Shown: positions 44,682-54,444, counted from the stretch's first letter. The stretch: DNA of 64,000 bases from Blattabacterium cuenoti (GCF_014251315.1 NZ_CP059185.1:515017-579016); one strand, 5' to 3'. The notes: a model not told the origin generated them from the sequence alone. Numbers and translations: made by a program.

Positions 44682-47198
44682 TTACAAATCTTTTCCTACT
44701 ATAAAATGTATTTTCCATTTTGATTTATTAAAACCATGAATTATATCACTATTTATAGGATATCCAAAATCCACTCCTAAAAAACCTATTGGAGTCCAAA
44801 ATAAACGAAATCCAAATCCAAAAGATTTATTCATAATTAATGGATTAAATTTTTGATAAGAATCACTAATATTTCCTCCCTCCATAAAACAAGTTGTCCA
44901 AATTTTTAATTTGGATAAATTCTTAATTAAATAACGTATTTCAAAAATAAGTTTGTTATAAATTGTTCCTACATTATCAGAAATTTGATGATTAAAAGAA
45001 TATCCTCTTAATGGAATATGATCTTTATCATATAATTTTGATCCTAAAAAATTATTATGCACTCCCCCCATATAAAATTTTTGAAACGAAAATAATTCTT
45101 TTGAATGGTTATATTGTCCTAAATAACCTAATTCTCCTCCCGTTTTCAATATCATATTATCTATGATTTTTTTATACCAAAAGAAAATTATTTTCAATTT
45201 AAAATATTCCATCCATTCTTTATTATTATTCTTCAAAATTACGGAATATGGAAGAGTAAACATGCTATTCAACTGCATTTTGGATCCTTGAAATGGAAAA
45301 ATAATATCAGGTTTTATTGAAAGTCTTTGCAATGAAATTAAATAACTTAGATTATTGAGTTTATATTTTGGATCTAAATTAGAAGAGGTTTTTTTTTGAA
45401 AAATGAGTTGTTCGTAATCTATAGATGTCAAAATTTTTGAATAAGGATCTAAAAAATTTAAAAACTTATTTAAATAAACAGAAATTCCTATTTTTTCTAA
45501 AAATTGATTTTCTTCATGTGATACTTTAATATTCTTATATACTTGAGATAAAAAATTTAAATCTTCTTTGGTTTTTATTTTTTTTATTGAATATTGACTC
45601 TTAAAAGTAAGAGAAGTAGGATTGTTTCTCTCTATCCAAGGTTCTGTAAAAGAAAATCCATAAGATTTAAAATCTTTTCCTAATTGACTATGAATAGTTA
45701 ATTTTTGTCCATCTCCTTGAGGAATAGGACCTTTAAAATTCCATTTTAAAATATTTTTAAAAGAAAAATTTCCAATATTCAACTTAAAATTTCCAATAAC
45801 TTTTTTAAAGTCTGTTCCTCCAAAACCTCCATGAAACTGAAATTCATTAGTATTTTTTTCTACAACATGCCATTCTACATCTATCAATCCATCTTTTTCA
45901 TTTAGCTTAATTTTATGATATATTTTATCAAAAAGACTTAATTTTTCTAAATTTAATAAACTATGTTTTACGTTATGAATAGAAAAAAGATCACCCGGAT
46001 AAGTTCTCAATTCTCTTCTAATAACATGATCTTTAGTTATTGAATTTCCTAATATTATGACTTTATTTATATATGCAGGTCTATTTTCTTTTATTCGAAT
46101 TTCCAAATCTATTTTATTATCTAAAATTTTTTTTTCTATAAAAAAAATATTAACAAATAAATAGCCTAAATTTACATAAGAATAGAGAATACTCTTAGTA
46201 TAAGAAGAATTTAAAATATTTCTTTTAATTTCAACTTGATTATATACATCTCCCTTTTTGTAAAAAAAAATCTTATTCAAAAAATCTGTTTTTAAGTTTT
46301 TATTTCCTAATATATTAACGTTTCCTAAATAATATTTTTTTCCTTCTATAATTTTTATTTTAATTCTATAATTTCCGGATTTTTTTCTCCACACAGAATC
46401 CAAAAATACCTGAATGTCAAGATATCCCATAGATTTATATTTGTTGATAATATTTTTTAAATCTTCTTTTATATTTTCTTGAACAAAAAGAGGTTTTTGA
46501 ATTATGGAAATTATGGGATAAAGATTTTTTTTAGTTTTACTCATTAAATCAAGTAATTCTTTCTCTTGAATTACTTGATTACCATCAAATAATATTTCTT
46601 CTATTTCAATTTTTTTTCCTTTATTAACATACAAACATAGTACATTTTTATTATTAAAATTCTTATTTATTTCACATTTTATATCAACTTCATGATATCC
46701 TTTTTTTGTATAATATTCTTGTATATCATTTTTTATAGTTTGAATTAAATCACCAGATATTTTATCTCCAATTTTTATTTTTTTTATGTTAGGAAACTGA
46801 TCTTTTTTAATTCCTTTCAATTTTATTTCATGAATTTCTTCTAAATCTTCCAGTTCAAAAAATAAATCAATCTCATTTTTATACACATTTTTTTTAAAAA
46901 CAGATACTTTTCCAAAAAGATTACTTTTCCACAATTTTTTTATAGCATTATCCGTTTTAATTCCATCAATATCAATCGATTCTCCAGTATAAATTCCTGA
47001 CAATCTAGAAATAAAATGACTATCATATTTAGTTTTACCTATAATATGAATTTCTTTGACAATGAAAGAAGAATTATTTTTGTTATTATTTGCATTAGAA
47101 TAGTGTTCTTCATTTTGAACAAATAATGAATATCCTGGTTGGATTTGTATTATTATTAATAAATAAAAAATGCTGCTTATTAAAATGTTTCTTTTCAT
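44682..47198 (-). CDS. bamA: BamA, outer membrane protein assembly factor
   Basis: Inserts beta-barrel proteins into the outer membrane. It has 838 residues: signal peptide (about 1-24), five POTRA domains (about 45-460; 'VKEIHIIGKTKYDSHFIS' opens the first) and a C-terminal 16-strand barrel. The loop-6 motif VRGF appears as 'LRGYSFN'. The end 'GFGFRLFWTPIGFLGVDFGYPIN' is the usual barrel closure. It is followed by ompH/skp and preceded by uppS at 12 bp, forming the unit nadK-uppS-bamA-skp. A BamA this complete shows the symbiont still builds an outer membrane. Confidence 0.96.
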   Translation of the reverse strand: MKRNILISSIFYLLIIIQIQPGYSLFVQNEEHYSNANNNKNNSSFIVKEIHIIGKTKYDSHFISRLSGIYTGESIDIDGIKTDNAIKKLWKSNLFGKVSVFKKNVYKNEIDLFFELEDLEEIHEIKLKGIKKDQFPNIKKIKIGDKISGDLIQTIKNDIQEYYTKKGYHEVDIKCEINKNFNNKNVLCLYVNKGKKIEIEEILFDGNQVIQEKELLDLMSKTKKNLYPIISIIQKPLFVQENIKEDLKNIINKYKSMGYLDIQVFLDSVWRKKSGNYRIKIKIIEGKKYYLGNVNILGNKNLKTDFLNKIFFYKKGDVYNQVEIKRNILNSSYTKSILYSYVNLGYLFVNIFFIEKKILDNKIDLEIRIKENRPAYINKVIILGNSITKDHVIRRELRTYPGDLFSIHNVKHSLLNLEKLSLFDKIYHKIKLNEKDGLIDVEWHVVEKNTNEFQFHGGFGGTDFKKVIGNFKLNIGNFSFKNILKWNFKGPIPQGDGQKLTIHSQLGKDFKSYGFSFTEPWIERNNPTSLTFKSQYSIKKIKTKEDLNFLSQVYKNIKVSHEENQFLEKIGISVYLNKFLNFLDPYSKILTSIDYEQLIFQKKTSSNLDPKYKLNNLSYLISLQRLSIKPDIIFPFQGSKMQLNSMFTLPYSVILKNNNKEWMEYFKLKIIFFWYKKIIDNMILKTGGELGYLGQYNHSKELFSFQKFYMGGVHNNFLGSKLYDKDHIPLRGYSFNHQISDNVGTIYNKLIFEIRYLIKNLSKLKIWTTCFMEGGNISDSYQKFNPLIMNKSFGFGFRLFWTPIGFLGVDFGYPINSDIIHGFNKSKWKIHFIVGKDL

Positions 47199-47210
47199 GA
47201 ATACAAAAAA

Positions 47211-47942
47211 TTATTCTACGTTTCCAAAACGACGTTTTCTTTTTTGATAATTTATTATAGCTTCGAAAAAATCTTTCTTTCGAAAATCAGGCCATAAAAT
47301 ATTTGTAAAATATAACTCCGCATAAGCAGACTGCCAAAGTAAAAAATTGCTAATACGTTGTTCTCCACTAGTTCTTATAATTAAATCTACATCTGGTAAA
47401 TCTTTAGTATATAAATGATTTTGAAAAAAAGAACAATTTATATCTTTTAATGAAAAGAAACCATTGTATATTTTTTCAGAAATATTTTTTGTTGCTCTTA
47501 AAATTTCTTCTCTACCACTATAACTCAATGCTAAAATCAAAGTAACAGATGTGTTATGTTTTGTTTTTTTCATGAAAAAAAATAATTCTTTTTGAATTAC
47601 TTCAGAAAATTTTTCCATTTCTCCTATGGTAAGAATTTTTACATTTTTTTCATGAATTTCTTCTAAATGAATTTTTAAATTAGTATGAAATAAATGCATT
47701 AAATTATCTATTTCTTCTTTAGGTCTATTCCAGTTTTCTGATGAAAACACATATAGAGTGATATAAGGAATTCCTAATTCTTTACATCCATTTATAGTAT
47801 CTCTTACAGATTGTATCGCTTTTTCATGACCAAATGTCCTTATTTTTCCTCTTTTTTCAGCCCAACGACCATTTCCATCCATGATAATAGCAACATGATG
47901 AGGAATGTTATTATAATCTATTTTTTCTAATAATTTTTTCAT
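47211..47942 (-). CDS. uppS: Isoprenyl transferase (undecaprenyl diphosphate synthase)
   Basis: Cis-prenyltransferase that extends farnesyl diphosphate with isopentenyl units to undecaprenyl diphosphate, the lipid carrier for peptidoglycan. The 243-residue protein has the signature 'HVAIIMDGNGRWAEKRG' (residues 16-32) with the essential Asp22, the 'SSENWNRP' loop, 'SYSGREEI' and the C-terminal 'DLIIRTSGEQRISNFLLWQSAYAELYF' (read in parts). It lies between nadK (61 bp) and bamA (12 bp), the common Bacteroidota order. Confidence 0.96.
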   Translation of the reverse strand: MKKLLEKIDYNNIPHHVAIIMDGNGRWAEKRGKIRTFGHEKAIQSVRDTINGCKELGIPYITLYVFSSENWNRPKEEIDNLMHLFHTNLKIHLEEIHEKNVKILTIGEMEKFSEVIQKELFFFMKKTKHNTSVTLILALSYSGREEILRATKNISEKIYNGFFSLKDINCSFFQNHLYTKDLPDVDLIIRTSGEQRISNFLLWQSAYAELYFTNILWPDFRKKDFFEAIINYQKRKRRFGNVE

Positions 47943-48003
47943 AAAAAGTCATAAACACATCTCTTAACAAAGATATAAATAAAAAATAAAGATATTTTCA
48001 CAT

Positions 48004-48888
48004 TTAATTTCGTTGATCCATTCCCCATAAAAGTTTTTCTCTCAATGTTTTATAATATGTATTTTTTTTTTCTTGAATAAGATATATGTAAAAAGGAGCT
48101 TTTTGAATATATAATTTATTCTCCTGATTCAAAGAAGTTAATCTTGTATCCATAGACAAAGAATAAGATTTTACACGACTATGTATTTTTAAGTAAACTT
48201 TTTGATGATCTGATATAATTAATGGGCGTGAGAATAAATTATGTGGAGATATAGGTGTTAAAACAAAATTTTTATTTTCAGGACTAATAATAGGCCCACC
48301 ACAGCTCAGAGAATATCCCGTCGATCCAGTCGGTGTGGAAATGATTAATCCATCAGCCCAATAAGAAGTTAAAAATTCATTATCTATATAAACATCTATA
48401 GTGATCATAGATACTGTTTCTTTTCTAAGAATAACAATTTCGTTTAATGCAAAATTAAAAAATTTTTTATGATTTTTTATAGAAGTTTCTAACGATAATA
48501 AACTTCTGGGCATTATATAAAGTTTTTTATTAAAAATTTGATCTATTTTTTTTATAAAAACATCTTTATTAAAAGTAGCTAAAAAACCTAAATTCCCTGT
48601 ATTAACTCCAACTATAGGAATACCGGAATCTCTAATTAATGTAATAGCAGATAATATAGTTCCATCTCCTCCAAAAGTAAACATTAAACTAAAATCTCTA
48701 TTTAATTCTTTATAATGAGAAAATACAGGAAAATCTAAATTTTTGAATTCTTCAAAAGAAGACAAAACATTAAAAAATGATTTTTCAATATGGATTTCTA
48801 TTGAATGACTAGAAGCATAACCTATGAACTGATTTAAATATGGTATATTTTTTTCACAAAACCTTTGTCCATATATGGCTATTTTCAT
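48004..48888 (-). CDS. nadK: NAD kinase
   Basis: Phosphorylates NAD to NADP. The 294-residue protein has the diagnostic 'GGDGTIL' (residues 73-79), 'VGVNTGNLGFLATF', 'LNEIVI', 'YWADGLIISTPTGSTGYSLSCGGPI' (read in parts) and the C-terminal 'SMD' segment. The catalytic GGDG aspartate is present. It heads the nadK-uppS-bamA-skp unit on the minus strand and is divergent from the GHMP kinase with 76 bp between. Confidence 0.95.
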   Translation of the reverse strand: MKIAIYGQRFCEKNIPYLNQFIGYASSHSIEIHIEKSFFNVLSSFEEFKNLDFPVFSHYKELNRDFSLMFTFGGDGTILSAITLIRDSGIPIVGVNTGNLGFLATFNKDVFIKKIDQIFNKKLYIMPRSLLSLETSIKNHKKFFNFALNEIVILRKETVSMITIDVYIDNEFLTSYWADGLIISTPTGSTGYSLSCGGPIISPENKNFVLTPISPHNLFSRPLIISDHQKVYLKIHSRVKSYSLSMDTRLTSLNQENKLYIQKAPFYIYLIQEKKNTYYKTLREKLLWGMDQRN

Positions 48889-48964
48889 TGTTTAAATTTT
48901 CTAACTAAATTGGAAAAATTACGAAATTATATATTAATTATAAAAATTAAGAGTTTTTTTTAGA

Positions 48965-49900
48965 ATGAAAGAATCTTTGTTTCCTGCAAAAATATTACTA
49001 TTTGGAGAATATGTAATTTTGAAAAATTCAAGTGGACTTTCTATTCCTCATAATATTTACAAAGGAACTTTAAAAGTTCCTTCTAATTCTGGATTAGATA
49101 AAAATATTTTATATTCTAATTCTGAGATTAAAAAATTTCATAATTTTTTATCTATCTATGCTAGAAAAAAAAAATGCATTTCAACAAAACTAGATTTAAA
49201 AAAATTGCATGAAGATATACAAAAAGGTATATTTTTTCATTCGAACATTCCTCAAGGATATGGAGTGGGAAGTTCTGGAGCATTAGTAGCTGCTATTTAT
49301 GATAAATACGCAAAAAATAAATTGAATAAATGTTTTAAAAAACAAAATATCATAATCTTAAAAAAGATATTCAGTCAAATGGAATCTTTTTTTCATGGAA
49401 AAAGTTCTGGTATAGATCCTTTAATTTGTTATTTAAATCAACCTTTATTCATTAGATCAGAAACAGATATTTCTATAATAGGGATCCCAAAAAAAAATAC
49501 AGGAAAAGGAGCTATTTTTTTATTAAATTCTGGAATTCCAAGTAAAACTAATTCTATGATAAAATTGTTCTTAAAAAAATTAAAACATGACAGTTTCAAA
49601 ACTATTCTTATAGAATTTATAAAATATAATGAAAAATGCATTGAAGCTTTTTTAAAGGAAGATTTTAATATTTTATTAAAAAATGTTAAACTATTATCTA
49701 ATTGGGTCTTTCATCATTTTAGTCCTATGATTTCTAAAGATTTTTTGAAAATATGGGAGTATGGTATATTCAATAATATTTACTATTTAAAGTTATGTGG
49801 TTCTGGAGGAGGTGGTTTTTTTTTAGGATTCACATCGAATTATGATTTATCCAAAAAAAAATTGAAAAAATACACAATGGAAGTCCTTTTTCGTTTTTAA
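48965..49900 (+). CDS. GHMP-family kinase, mevalonate-kinase-like
   Basis: The 311-residue protein starts 'MKESLFPAKILLFGEYVIL', a GHMP motif 1, continues with motif 2 'PQGYGVGSSGALVAAIYD' (the ATP loop) and ends with motif 3 'KLCGSGGGGFF'. The first motif matches a flavobacterial mevalonate-kinase family gene that usually stands next to an S4-type pseudouridine synthase, as it does here. Mevalonate kinase phosphorylates mevalonate on the path to isoprenoids. No other mevalonate-pathway gene is in the window, so the specific substrate stays open. The next gene (rluB-like) begins 10 bp downstream. Confidence 0.78.
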   Translation: MKESLFPAKILLFGEYVILKNSSGLSIPHNIYKGTLKVPSNSGLDKNILYSNSEIKKFHNFLSIYARKKKCISTKLDLKKLHEDIQKGIFFHSNIPQGYGVGSSGALVAAIYDKYAKNKLNKCFKKQNIIILKKIFSQMESFFHGKSSGIDPLICYLNQPLFIRSETDISIIGIPKKNTGKGAIFLLNSGIPSKTNSMIKLFLKKLKHDSFKTILIEFIKYNEKCIEAFLKEDFNILLKNVKLLSNWVFHHFSPMISKDFLKIWEYGIFNNIYYLKLCGSGGGGFFLGFTSNYDLSKKKLKKYTMEVLFRF

Positions 49901-49910
49901 TTCATTTTTT

Positions 49911-50624
49911 ATGCATAAAAAAATTAGATTAAATCATTATTTATCCAATGCAGGGATTGCTTCCAGAAGAAAAGCGGATGAACTTATTCAATCTGGAGTA
50001 ATAGAAGTGAATGGAAAATTTGTTTTCAAGTTAGGAACTGTTATTTGTACAAATGATATTGTAAAATTTCATGGATCGAGAATTAAATCTAAAAATAAAG
50101 TTTATATACTACTCAACAAACCTAAAGGTTTTATTACTACTACACGAGATCAATTTAATAGAAAAACAGTAATGAATTTAATCCCCTTCTTCTTTGAATA
50201 TAGAATTTTTCCTGTAGGAAGATTAGATTATTCTACTACAGGTGTTTTGCTTCTAACAAATGACGGATATCTAGCTGAAAAGATGACTCATCCTAAATAT
50301 CATGTAAAAAAAATATATCATGTATCATTAAATAAAAAAATTAAAAATGAAGATTTAGATAAAATAAGAAAAGGAAAAATTTATCTAAAAGAGGGAAAAG
50401 TAAAAGTCATTTTTATAAATAAAAAAAATAACGCTAAAAATCAAATAGAAATAGGATTGTATATAGGATGGAATAAAGTCATTAAACGAATATTTAAAAA
50501 ACTAGATTATCAAGTTATTCGATTAGATCGTATTAATTTTGGGGGACTTTCAAAAAAAAATCTAAAAATAGGAGACTGGTGTTTTTTAAATAAAGAAAAA
50601 ATAGAAAATATTACTAAAACATGA
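49911..50624 (+). CDS. rluB: RsuA/RluB-family pseudouridine synthase
   Basis: The 237-residue protein has an N-terminal S4 domain (about residues 4-60, '[21 protein letters not shown]') and a RsuA-type catalytic domain with '[17 protein letters not shown]', which holds the nucleophilic Asp. The family modifies 23S rRNA (RluB/RluE/RluF) or 16S rRNA (RsuA). The S4-bearing form and '[13 protein letters not shown]' favour RluB, but the target is not proved. Its stop overlaps the aroQ start by 4 bp (ATGA), which implies coupling. Confidence 0.9.
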   Translation: MHKKIRLNHYLSNAGIASRRKADELIQSGVIEVNGKFVFKLGTVICTNDIVKFHGSRIKSKNKVYILLNKPKGFITTTRDQFNRKTVMNLIPFFFEYRIFPVGRLDYSTTGVLLLTNDGYLAEKMTHPKYHVKKIYHVSLNKKIKNEDLDKIRKGKIYLKEGKVKVIFINKKNNAKNQIEIGLYIGWNKVIKRIFKKLDYQVIRLDRINFGGLSKKNLKIGDWCFLNKEKIENITKT

Positions 50625-51045
50625 AAAAAATAACCATTATCAACGGTCCTAATTTAAATCTTTTAGGAATAAGGGAACCTGAATTATACGGAAATCTAAA
50701 TTTTTTAGATTATCTCAACGAATTAAAAAAAAAAAAATATTTTCTAATATAGAAATTATTTATTATCAAAATAATAGTGAAGGAAAAATTATAGATATTT
50801 TACATACTGTAGGATTCAAATCGGATGGAATTGTCCTAAACGCAGGTGCTTATACTCATACTTCTGTAGCAATTGCTGATGCTATAAAATCCATTCACTC
50901 TCCTGTTATAGAAGTTCATATTTCTAATATTTATTCCAGAGAATCTTTTAGACGAAAGTCGTTTCTTTCTTCTGTTTGTAACGGTACAATTTTTGGTTTT
51001 GGATTAAAATCTTATGAATTAGGAATAATGAGTTTTTTTTTATGA
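50621..51045 (+). pseudogene. aroQ: 3-dehydroquinate dehydratase, type II (AroQ), split by one frameshift
   Basis: The reading frame from ATG 50621 encodes '[18 protein letters not shown]' with the catalytic Tyr23, then meets an A13 run (50725-50737) and stops at 50750-50752. After it the +1-nt frame runs open to TGA 51043-51045 and carries 'NAGAYTHTSVAIADAI', 'EVHISNIYSRESFR' and 'GFGLKSYEL', all AroQ signatures including the catalytic His. The span is 425 nt, 2 modulo 3; one extra A restores 141 residues. AroQ makes 3-dehydroshikimate for chorismate and aromatic amino acids. Rescue by slippage, an assembly homopolymer error or true loss are all open. Its last 34 bp overlap the convergent engB. 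Confidence 0.88.
50725..50737 (+). other. A13 frameshift site in aroQ
   Basis: Thirteen A follow GAATT on the plus strand. The frame reads GAA TTA AAA AAA AAA AAA TAT TTT CTA ATA TAG and stops. One extra A gives AAA AAA AAA AAA ATA TTT TCT AAT ATA GAA, which continues the AroQ protein. At 13 it is the longest homopolymer among the four frameshift sites. Confidence 0.85.
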
Positions 51046-51640
51046 TCTTGATAAGAATCATTTAGTTTTTTGATAAACTGAATTAAATTATTAATTCCAT
51101 ATTTATCTTTCACGGAGACTTTAAACCATATAGGCATATAAAATCCATTTTTTTGAATTTTCTTAATACATAAAGAAATATTTTCATCAACAAGTCTATG
51201 ATTTTTCAATTTATCTGTTTTTGTGAAAATAATACTAAAATGTATTTTCGCATCATTTAGTTTTTGAATAAAATCTAAATCTATTTTTTGTATAATGAAT
51301 CTACAATCTATTAATAAAAATAAAAAAGTCATGTTTTTTTTATAAAAAATATAATCTTTAATTAATCCTTGTGTTTTTTTTTTATTTTTTTTGCAGAAAA
51401 AAATCCATATCCTGGTAAATCTACCAAATACCATTTATGATTTATTAAAAAATAATTTATGCATTGTGTCCTTCCAGGATAAGAAGAAATTTTGGCTATT
51501 TTTTTTTTAGCTATGCTATTTATTAAACTAGATTTTCCAACATTAGAACGCCCTATAAAAGCATATTCAGGAAAATAATGAATAAATAATTGATTAATGT
51601 TTTTTAAACTTCCTTTAAATTTTACAGAAGTAATTTTCAT
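51012..51640 (-). pseudogene. engB: Ribosome-biogenesis GTPase EngB/YsxC, split by one frameshift
   Basis: The 5' part (ATG 51640; an ATG at 51652 would add four residues) encodes the G1 loop '[11 protein letters not shown]' (residues 30-40), G2-region '[11 protein letters not shown]' and G3 'DLPGYGFF', then stops near 51362. The 3' part, in the next frame, encodes the rest: 'LIDCR', the G4 'TKTDK' and the C-terminal region ending 'NLIQFIKKL'. The frames overlap at the A8-T-A10 tract. The span is 629 nt, 2 modulo 3, so +1 nt restores about 209 residues. EngB aids 50S assembly and is usually essential. The gene's 5' end overlaps the hydrolase gene end by 26 bp. Confidence 0.88.
51374..51392 (-). 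other. A8-T-A10 frameshift site in engB
   Basis: On the coding strand eight A, one T and ten A lie in the linker between the G3 loop and the middle of EngB. The upstream frame reads GCA AAA AAA ATA AAA AAA AAA CAC AAG GAT TAA. One extra A in either run leads into ACA CAA GGA TTA ATT AAA and restores the protein. Confidence 0.82.
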
Positions 51641-52409
51641 GGTTAAAATCAAATTTGGAAAGCCATTTTTCTAATATTTCTATAAATGTTTTGGGGTGTT
51701 CCATCATAGGAACATGTCCACATTTATCTATCCAATGTAATTCTGAATGAGGTAATAATCTATGAAATTCTTTTGCTACTTCTGGAGGAGTGACATGATC
51801 TTGTTTTCCCCAAATTAAGCAAATAGGTTGATGAATGATAGATAAATCTTTAGACATATTATATTTCATAGCACTTTTTGCAATATATAAAGTTTTAATT
51901 CCTTTTTTTTTATCATTTACAATATGAAAAACTTCATCTACTAATTCTTTAGTAGCTATATTAGGATCATAAAATACTTCTTGTGATTTTTTTCTAATAT
52001 ATTCATAATTTTCTCTTTTAGGGAAAGCATCTCCAAAAGCTTTTTCGAATAAACCGGAACTTCCTGTCAAAACTAGAGAATGAACTAAATCTATTCTTTT
52101 TTTTGCTATAATTAAAGCAATATGTCCTCCCAAGGAATTTCCTATTAAAGTAGCTTTTTTAATTCCTATTTCCATTATAAATTGAGTTACATATTTAGAT
52201 ATATTATAAATATTAGTCAATAGCAATGGCATATTATAAAGAGGTAATGAAGGAATGATGACTTGATAACCTTTTTTTGGAAAAAAATCTAAAAGAGCTT
52301 TGAAATTACTCAACCCTCCCATTAATCCATGTAGCAAAATCAAAGGATGACCTTTTCCTTTTTTTATATAAGGAAATTTTTTTTCTTTTTTTTTAATAAG
52401 ATTAAGCAT
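51615..52409 (-). CDS. Alpha/beta-hydrolase fold protein
   Basis: The 264-residue hydrolase has the oxyanion segment '[11 protein letters not shown]' (about residues 24-34), nucleophile elbow 'GNSLGGH' (Ser about 93) and a C-terminal catalytic His in '[10 protein letters not shown]'; '[11 protein letters not shown]' carries the catalytic Asp. No EC number can be assigned from sequence. The gene is next to engB, as in other Bacteroidota, with a 26-bp overlap between its end and the engB start. It lies 18 bp from rnc. Confidence 0.87.
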   Translation of the reverse strand: MLNLIKKKEKKFPYIKKGKGHPLILLHGLMGGLSNFKALLDFFPKKGYQVIIPSLPLYNMPLLLTNIYNISKYVTQFIMEIGIKKATLIGNSLGGHIALIIAKKRIDLVHSLVLTGSSGLFEKAFGDAFPKRENYEYIRKKSQEVFYDPNIATKELVDEVFHIVNDKKKGIKTLYIAKSAMKYNMSKDLSIIHQPICLIWGKQDHVTPPEVAKEFHRLLPHSELHWIDKCGHVPMMEHPKTFIEILEKWLSKFDFNHENYFCKI

Positions 52410-52427
52410 AACATCATACGATTTTCT

Positions 52428-53189
52428 TTATTTTATGTTTTTAAGTATTTTTTTATTTTTTTTGCATTGTTTTTGAACGATCAAATAAGCTTCTTTAGCT
52501 GCCATTTCTTCTGATTTCTTCTTAGAATAACCTCTTCCTTTAGTTTGAATTCCACATTCTGATATTGTAAATTCAGACAAATAAATAATTTTATTTTTAT
52601 CTTCTTTGTCTTCTCTAAAAGTTTTAAAATTTATAAAAAATTTATTTTTTTGAGACCATTCTATAATCCATACTTTATAACTGAAAATTTCATTTTGTAA
52701 TTTTTCAATATTTACATGGTTGTGTAAAATTTTTTTATGTACAAAATCTTCACATCCTTGATATCCTGTGTCTAAATAAATGAATCCTATTAAAGCTTCA
52801 AGAGTATTCCCCAGTATATTATCAGATATTATAGATTTATCCAAAAAAATATCTGTAATAGTTAATTTTTTAGAAATTTCATTTAAATTTCTTCTACATA
52901 CAATTTTAGATCGTATTTGAGTTAGTTCTCCTTCTTTTTTTTCAGGAAATTTTTCACACAAAAAATGTGATATGATAGAATTTAATACAGCATCTCCCAA
53001 AAATTCTAACCTTTGAAAATTAATAGAATAATTTTGATTTAAATTTCTTTTTTTTGTAGAAAAACTATATATAAATACTTCTTTTAAAAATTTAGTATTT
53101 TTTGGACGAAAACCTAATATTTTTATTAATTTATCAACTAATACAGAATAGTCATTTTTTTCAAAAAAAGCACTATTTTCAGATAACAT
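52428..53189 (-). CDS. rnc: Ribonuclease III
   Basis: Cleaves double-stranded RNA, including the 30S rRNA precursor. The 253-residue protein has the catalytic RIIID signature 'RLEFLGDAVL' (residues 60-69, with Glu63 and Asp67), 'LEALIGFIYLDTGY' and a C-terminal dsRNA-binding domain ending in 'KKKSEEMAAKEAYLIVQK'. All catalytic acids seen in the motif are intact. The start overlaps the fabF end by 11 bp, giving the order acpP-fabF-rnc that is widespread in bacteria. Confidence 0.95.
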   Translation of the reverse strand: MLSENSAFFEKNDYSVLVDKLIKILGFRPKNTKFLKEVFIYSFSTKKRNLNQNYSINFQRLEFLGDAVLNSIISHFLCEKFPEKKEGELTQIRSKIVCRRNLNEISKKLTITDIFLDKSIISDNILGNTLEALIGFIYLDTGYQGCEDFVHKKILHNHVNIEKLQNEIFSYKVWIIEWSQKNKFFINFKTFREDKEDKNKIIYLSEFTISECGIQTKGRGYSKKKSEEMAAKEAYLIVQKQCKKNKKILKNIK

Positions 53190-54444
53190 TTATTTTTTTA
53201 AATAAAATACAAACATTATGTCCTCCAAAACCAAAAGTATTGCATAGACTAATTTTAACTTCTTTTTTTATTGCTTGATTCGGAGTTAAATTCACTTTCG
53301 AATTAATATTTTTATCTATATGGAATAAGTTTATAGTTGGAGGAATAAAGCCTTTTGTTAAAGGAAGAATAGATGCAATTGCTTCTATTGCTCCAGCTGC
53401 CCCTAATAAATGTCCCGTCATAGATTTTGTAGAATTAATATCTATATTATGTATATTTTCATGAAATACTTCTTGAATAGCTTTTATCTCTGCAATATCT
53501 CCTAATCTAGTAGATGTCCCATGAGAATTAATGTGATCAACTTCTTGATATTCAATACCTGCGTCTTTAATAGCGGATTTCATAGCTAAAACAATTCCTT
53601 TTCCTTCTGGATGAGGAGTCGTGATATGATAAGCATCTCCAGACATCCCCACTCCTACTATTTCAGCATATATATTGGCTCCTCTTTCTTGAGCATGTTG
53701 ATATTCTTCAAGGACAAGACAACCAGCACCTTCTCCTAATACAAAACCATCTCTATTTTCGTCAAAAGGGCGTGATGCAGTTTTATAATCTTCGTTTCTA
53801 GTAGATAATGCATGTAAAGCATTAAATCCTCCTACTCCACTTTGTGTTATAGCAGCCTCAGACCCTCCAGTAATCATAATATCAGCTTTTCCTAAACATA
53901 TTAAATGATAAGCATCTACAATAGCATTAGAAGATGAAGCGCAAGCAGATACCGTAGCATAATTCGGTCCATGAAGACCATAATTCATAGAAATAAAACC
54001 AGCAGTAATATCTATTAGCATTTTAGGAATAAAAAACGGACTAAATTTAGGATATTTTCCTCCATGTACATAATCGGAAATAGACTCCTCTAAATTTAAT
54101 AGACCTCCAATTCCAGATGCCCAAATTACTCCTATTCTTTCTCTTTCTTCTTTTGAAAAATTGATTTCACTATTTTTTATCGCTTCTTCAGAAGCGATAA
54201 TTCCATATTGTGCACAAGGATCTAATTTTCGTATTTCTTTTTTATTAAAAAAAATACTTGGATCATAATTTTTTAACTCACAAGCAAATTTAGTCTTATA
54301 TTTTTTAGTATCAAAATAAGTAATAGGACTACAACCATTTCTTCCGTTAATAAGAGAGACCCAATACTCTTCCACAGTATTACCTATAGGAGTAATAGAA
54401 CCAATGCCAGTTACAACTACTTTTTTTAAGTTATCCATATTCAT
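53179..54444 (-). CDS. fabF: 3-oxoacyl-ACP synthase II
   Basis: Elongating condensing enzyme of fatty acid synthesis; 421 residues. Active-site Cys is in 'VSACASSSNAI', and the two His are in 'INSHGTSTRLGD' and 'MTGHLLGAAGA', with the Lys in 'STKSM'. The N-terminal 'KKVVVTGIGSITPIGN' fits FabF. The start may be ATG 54444 or 54438 (both encode a plausible Met). It lies directly after acpP (23 bp) and overlaps rnc by 11 bp. Confidence 0.96.
   Translation of the reverse strand: MNMDNLKKVVVTGIGSITPIGNTVEEYWVSLINGRNGCSPITYFDTKKYKTKFACELKNYDPSIFFNKKEIRKLDPCAQYGIIASEEAIKNSEINFSKEERERIGVIWASGIGGLLNLEESISDYVHGGKYPKFSPFFIPKMLIDITAGFISMNYGLHGPNYATVSACASSSNAIVDAYHLICLGKADIMITGGSEAAITQSGVGGFNALHALSTRNEDYKTASRPFDENRDGFVLGEGAGCLVLEEYQHAQERGANIYAEIVGVGMSGDAYHITTPHPEGKGIVLAMKSAIKDAGIEYQEVDHINSHGTSTRLGDIAEIKAIQEVFHENIHNIDINSTKSMTGHLLGAAGAIEAIASILPLTKGFIPPTINLFHIDKNINSKVNLTPNQAIKKEVKISLCNTFGFGGHNVCILFKKINVI

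Noticed and set aside
51012-51434. A separate 140-residue gene after engB
   Set aside because: It carries the G4 motif and C terminus of EngB in the next frame; it is the 3' half of the same gene.
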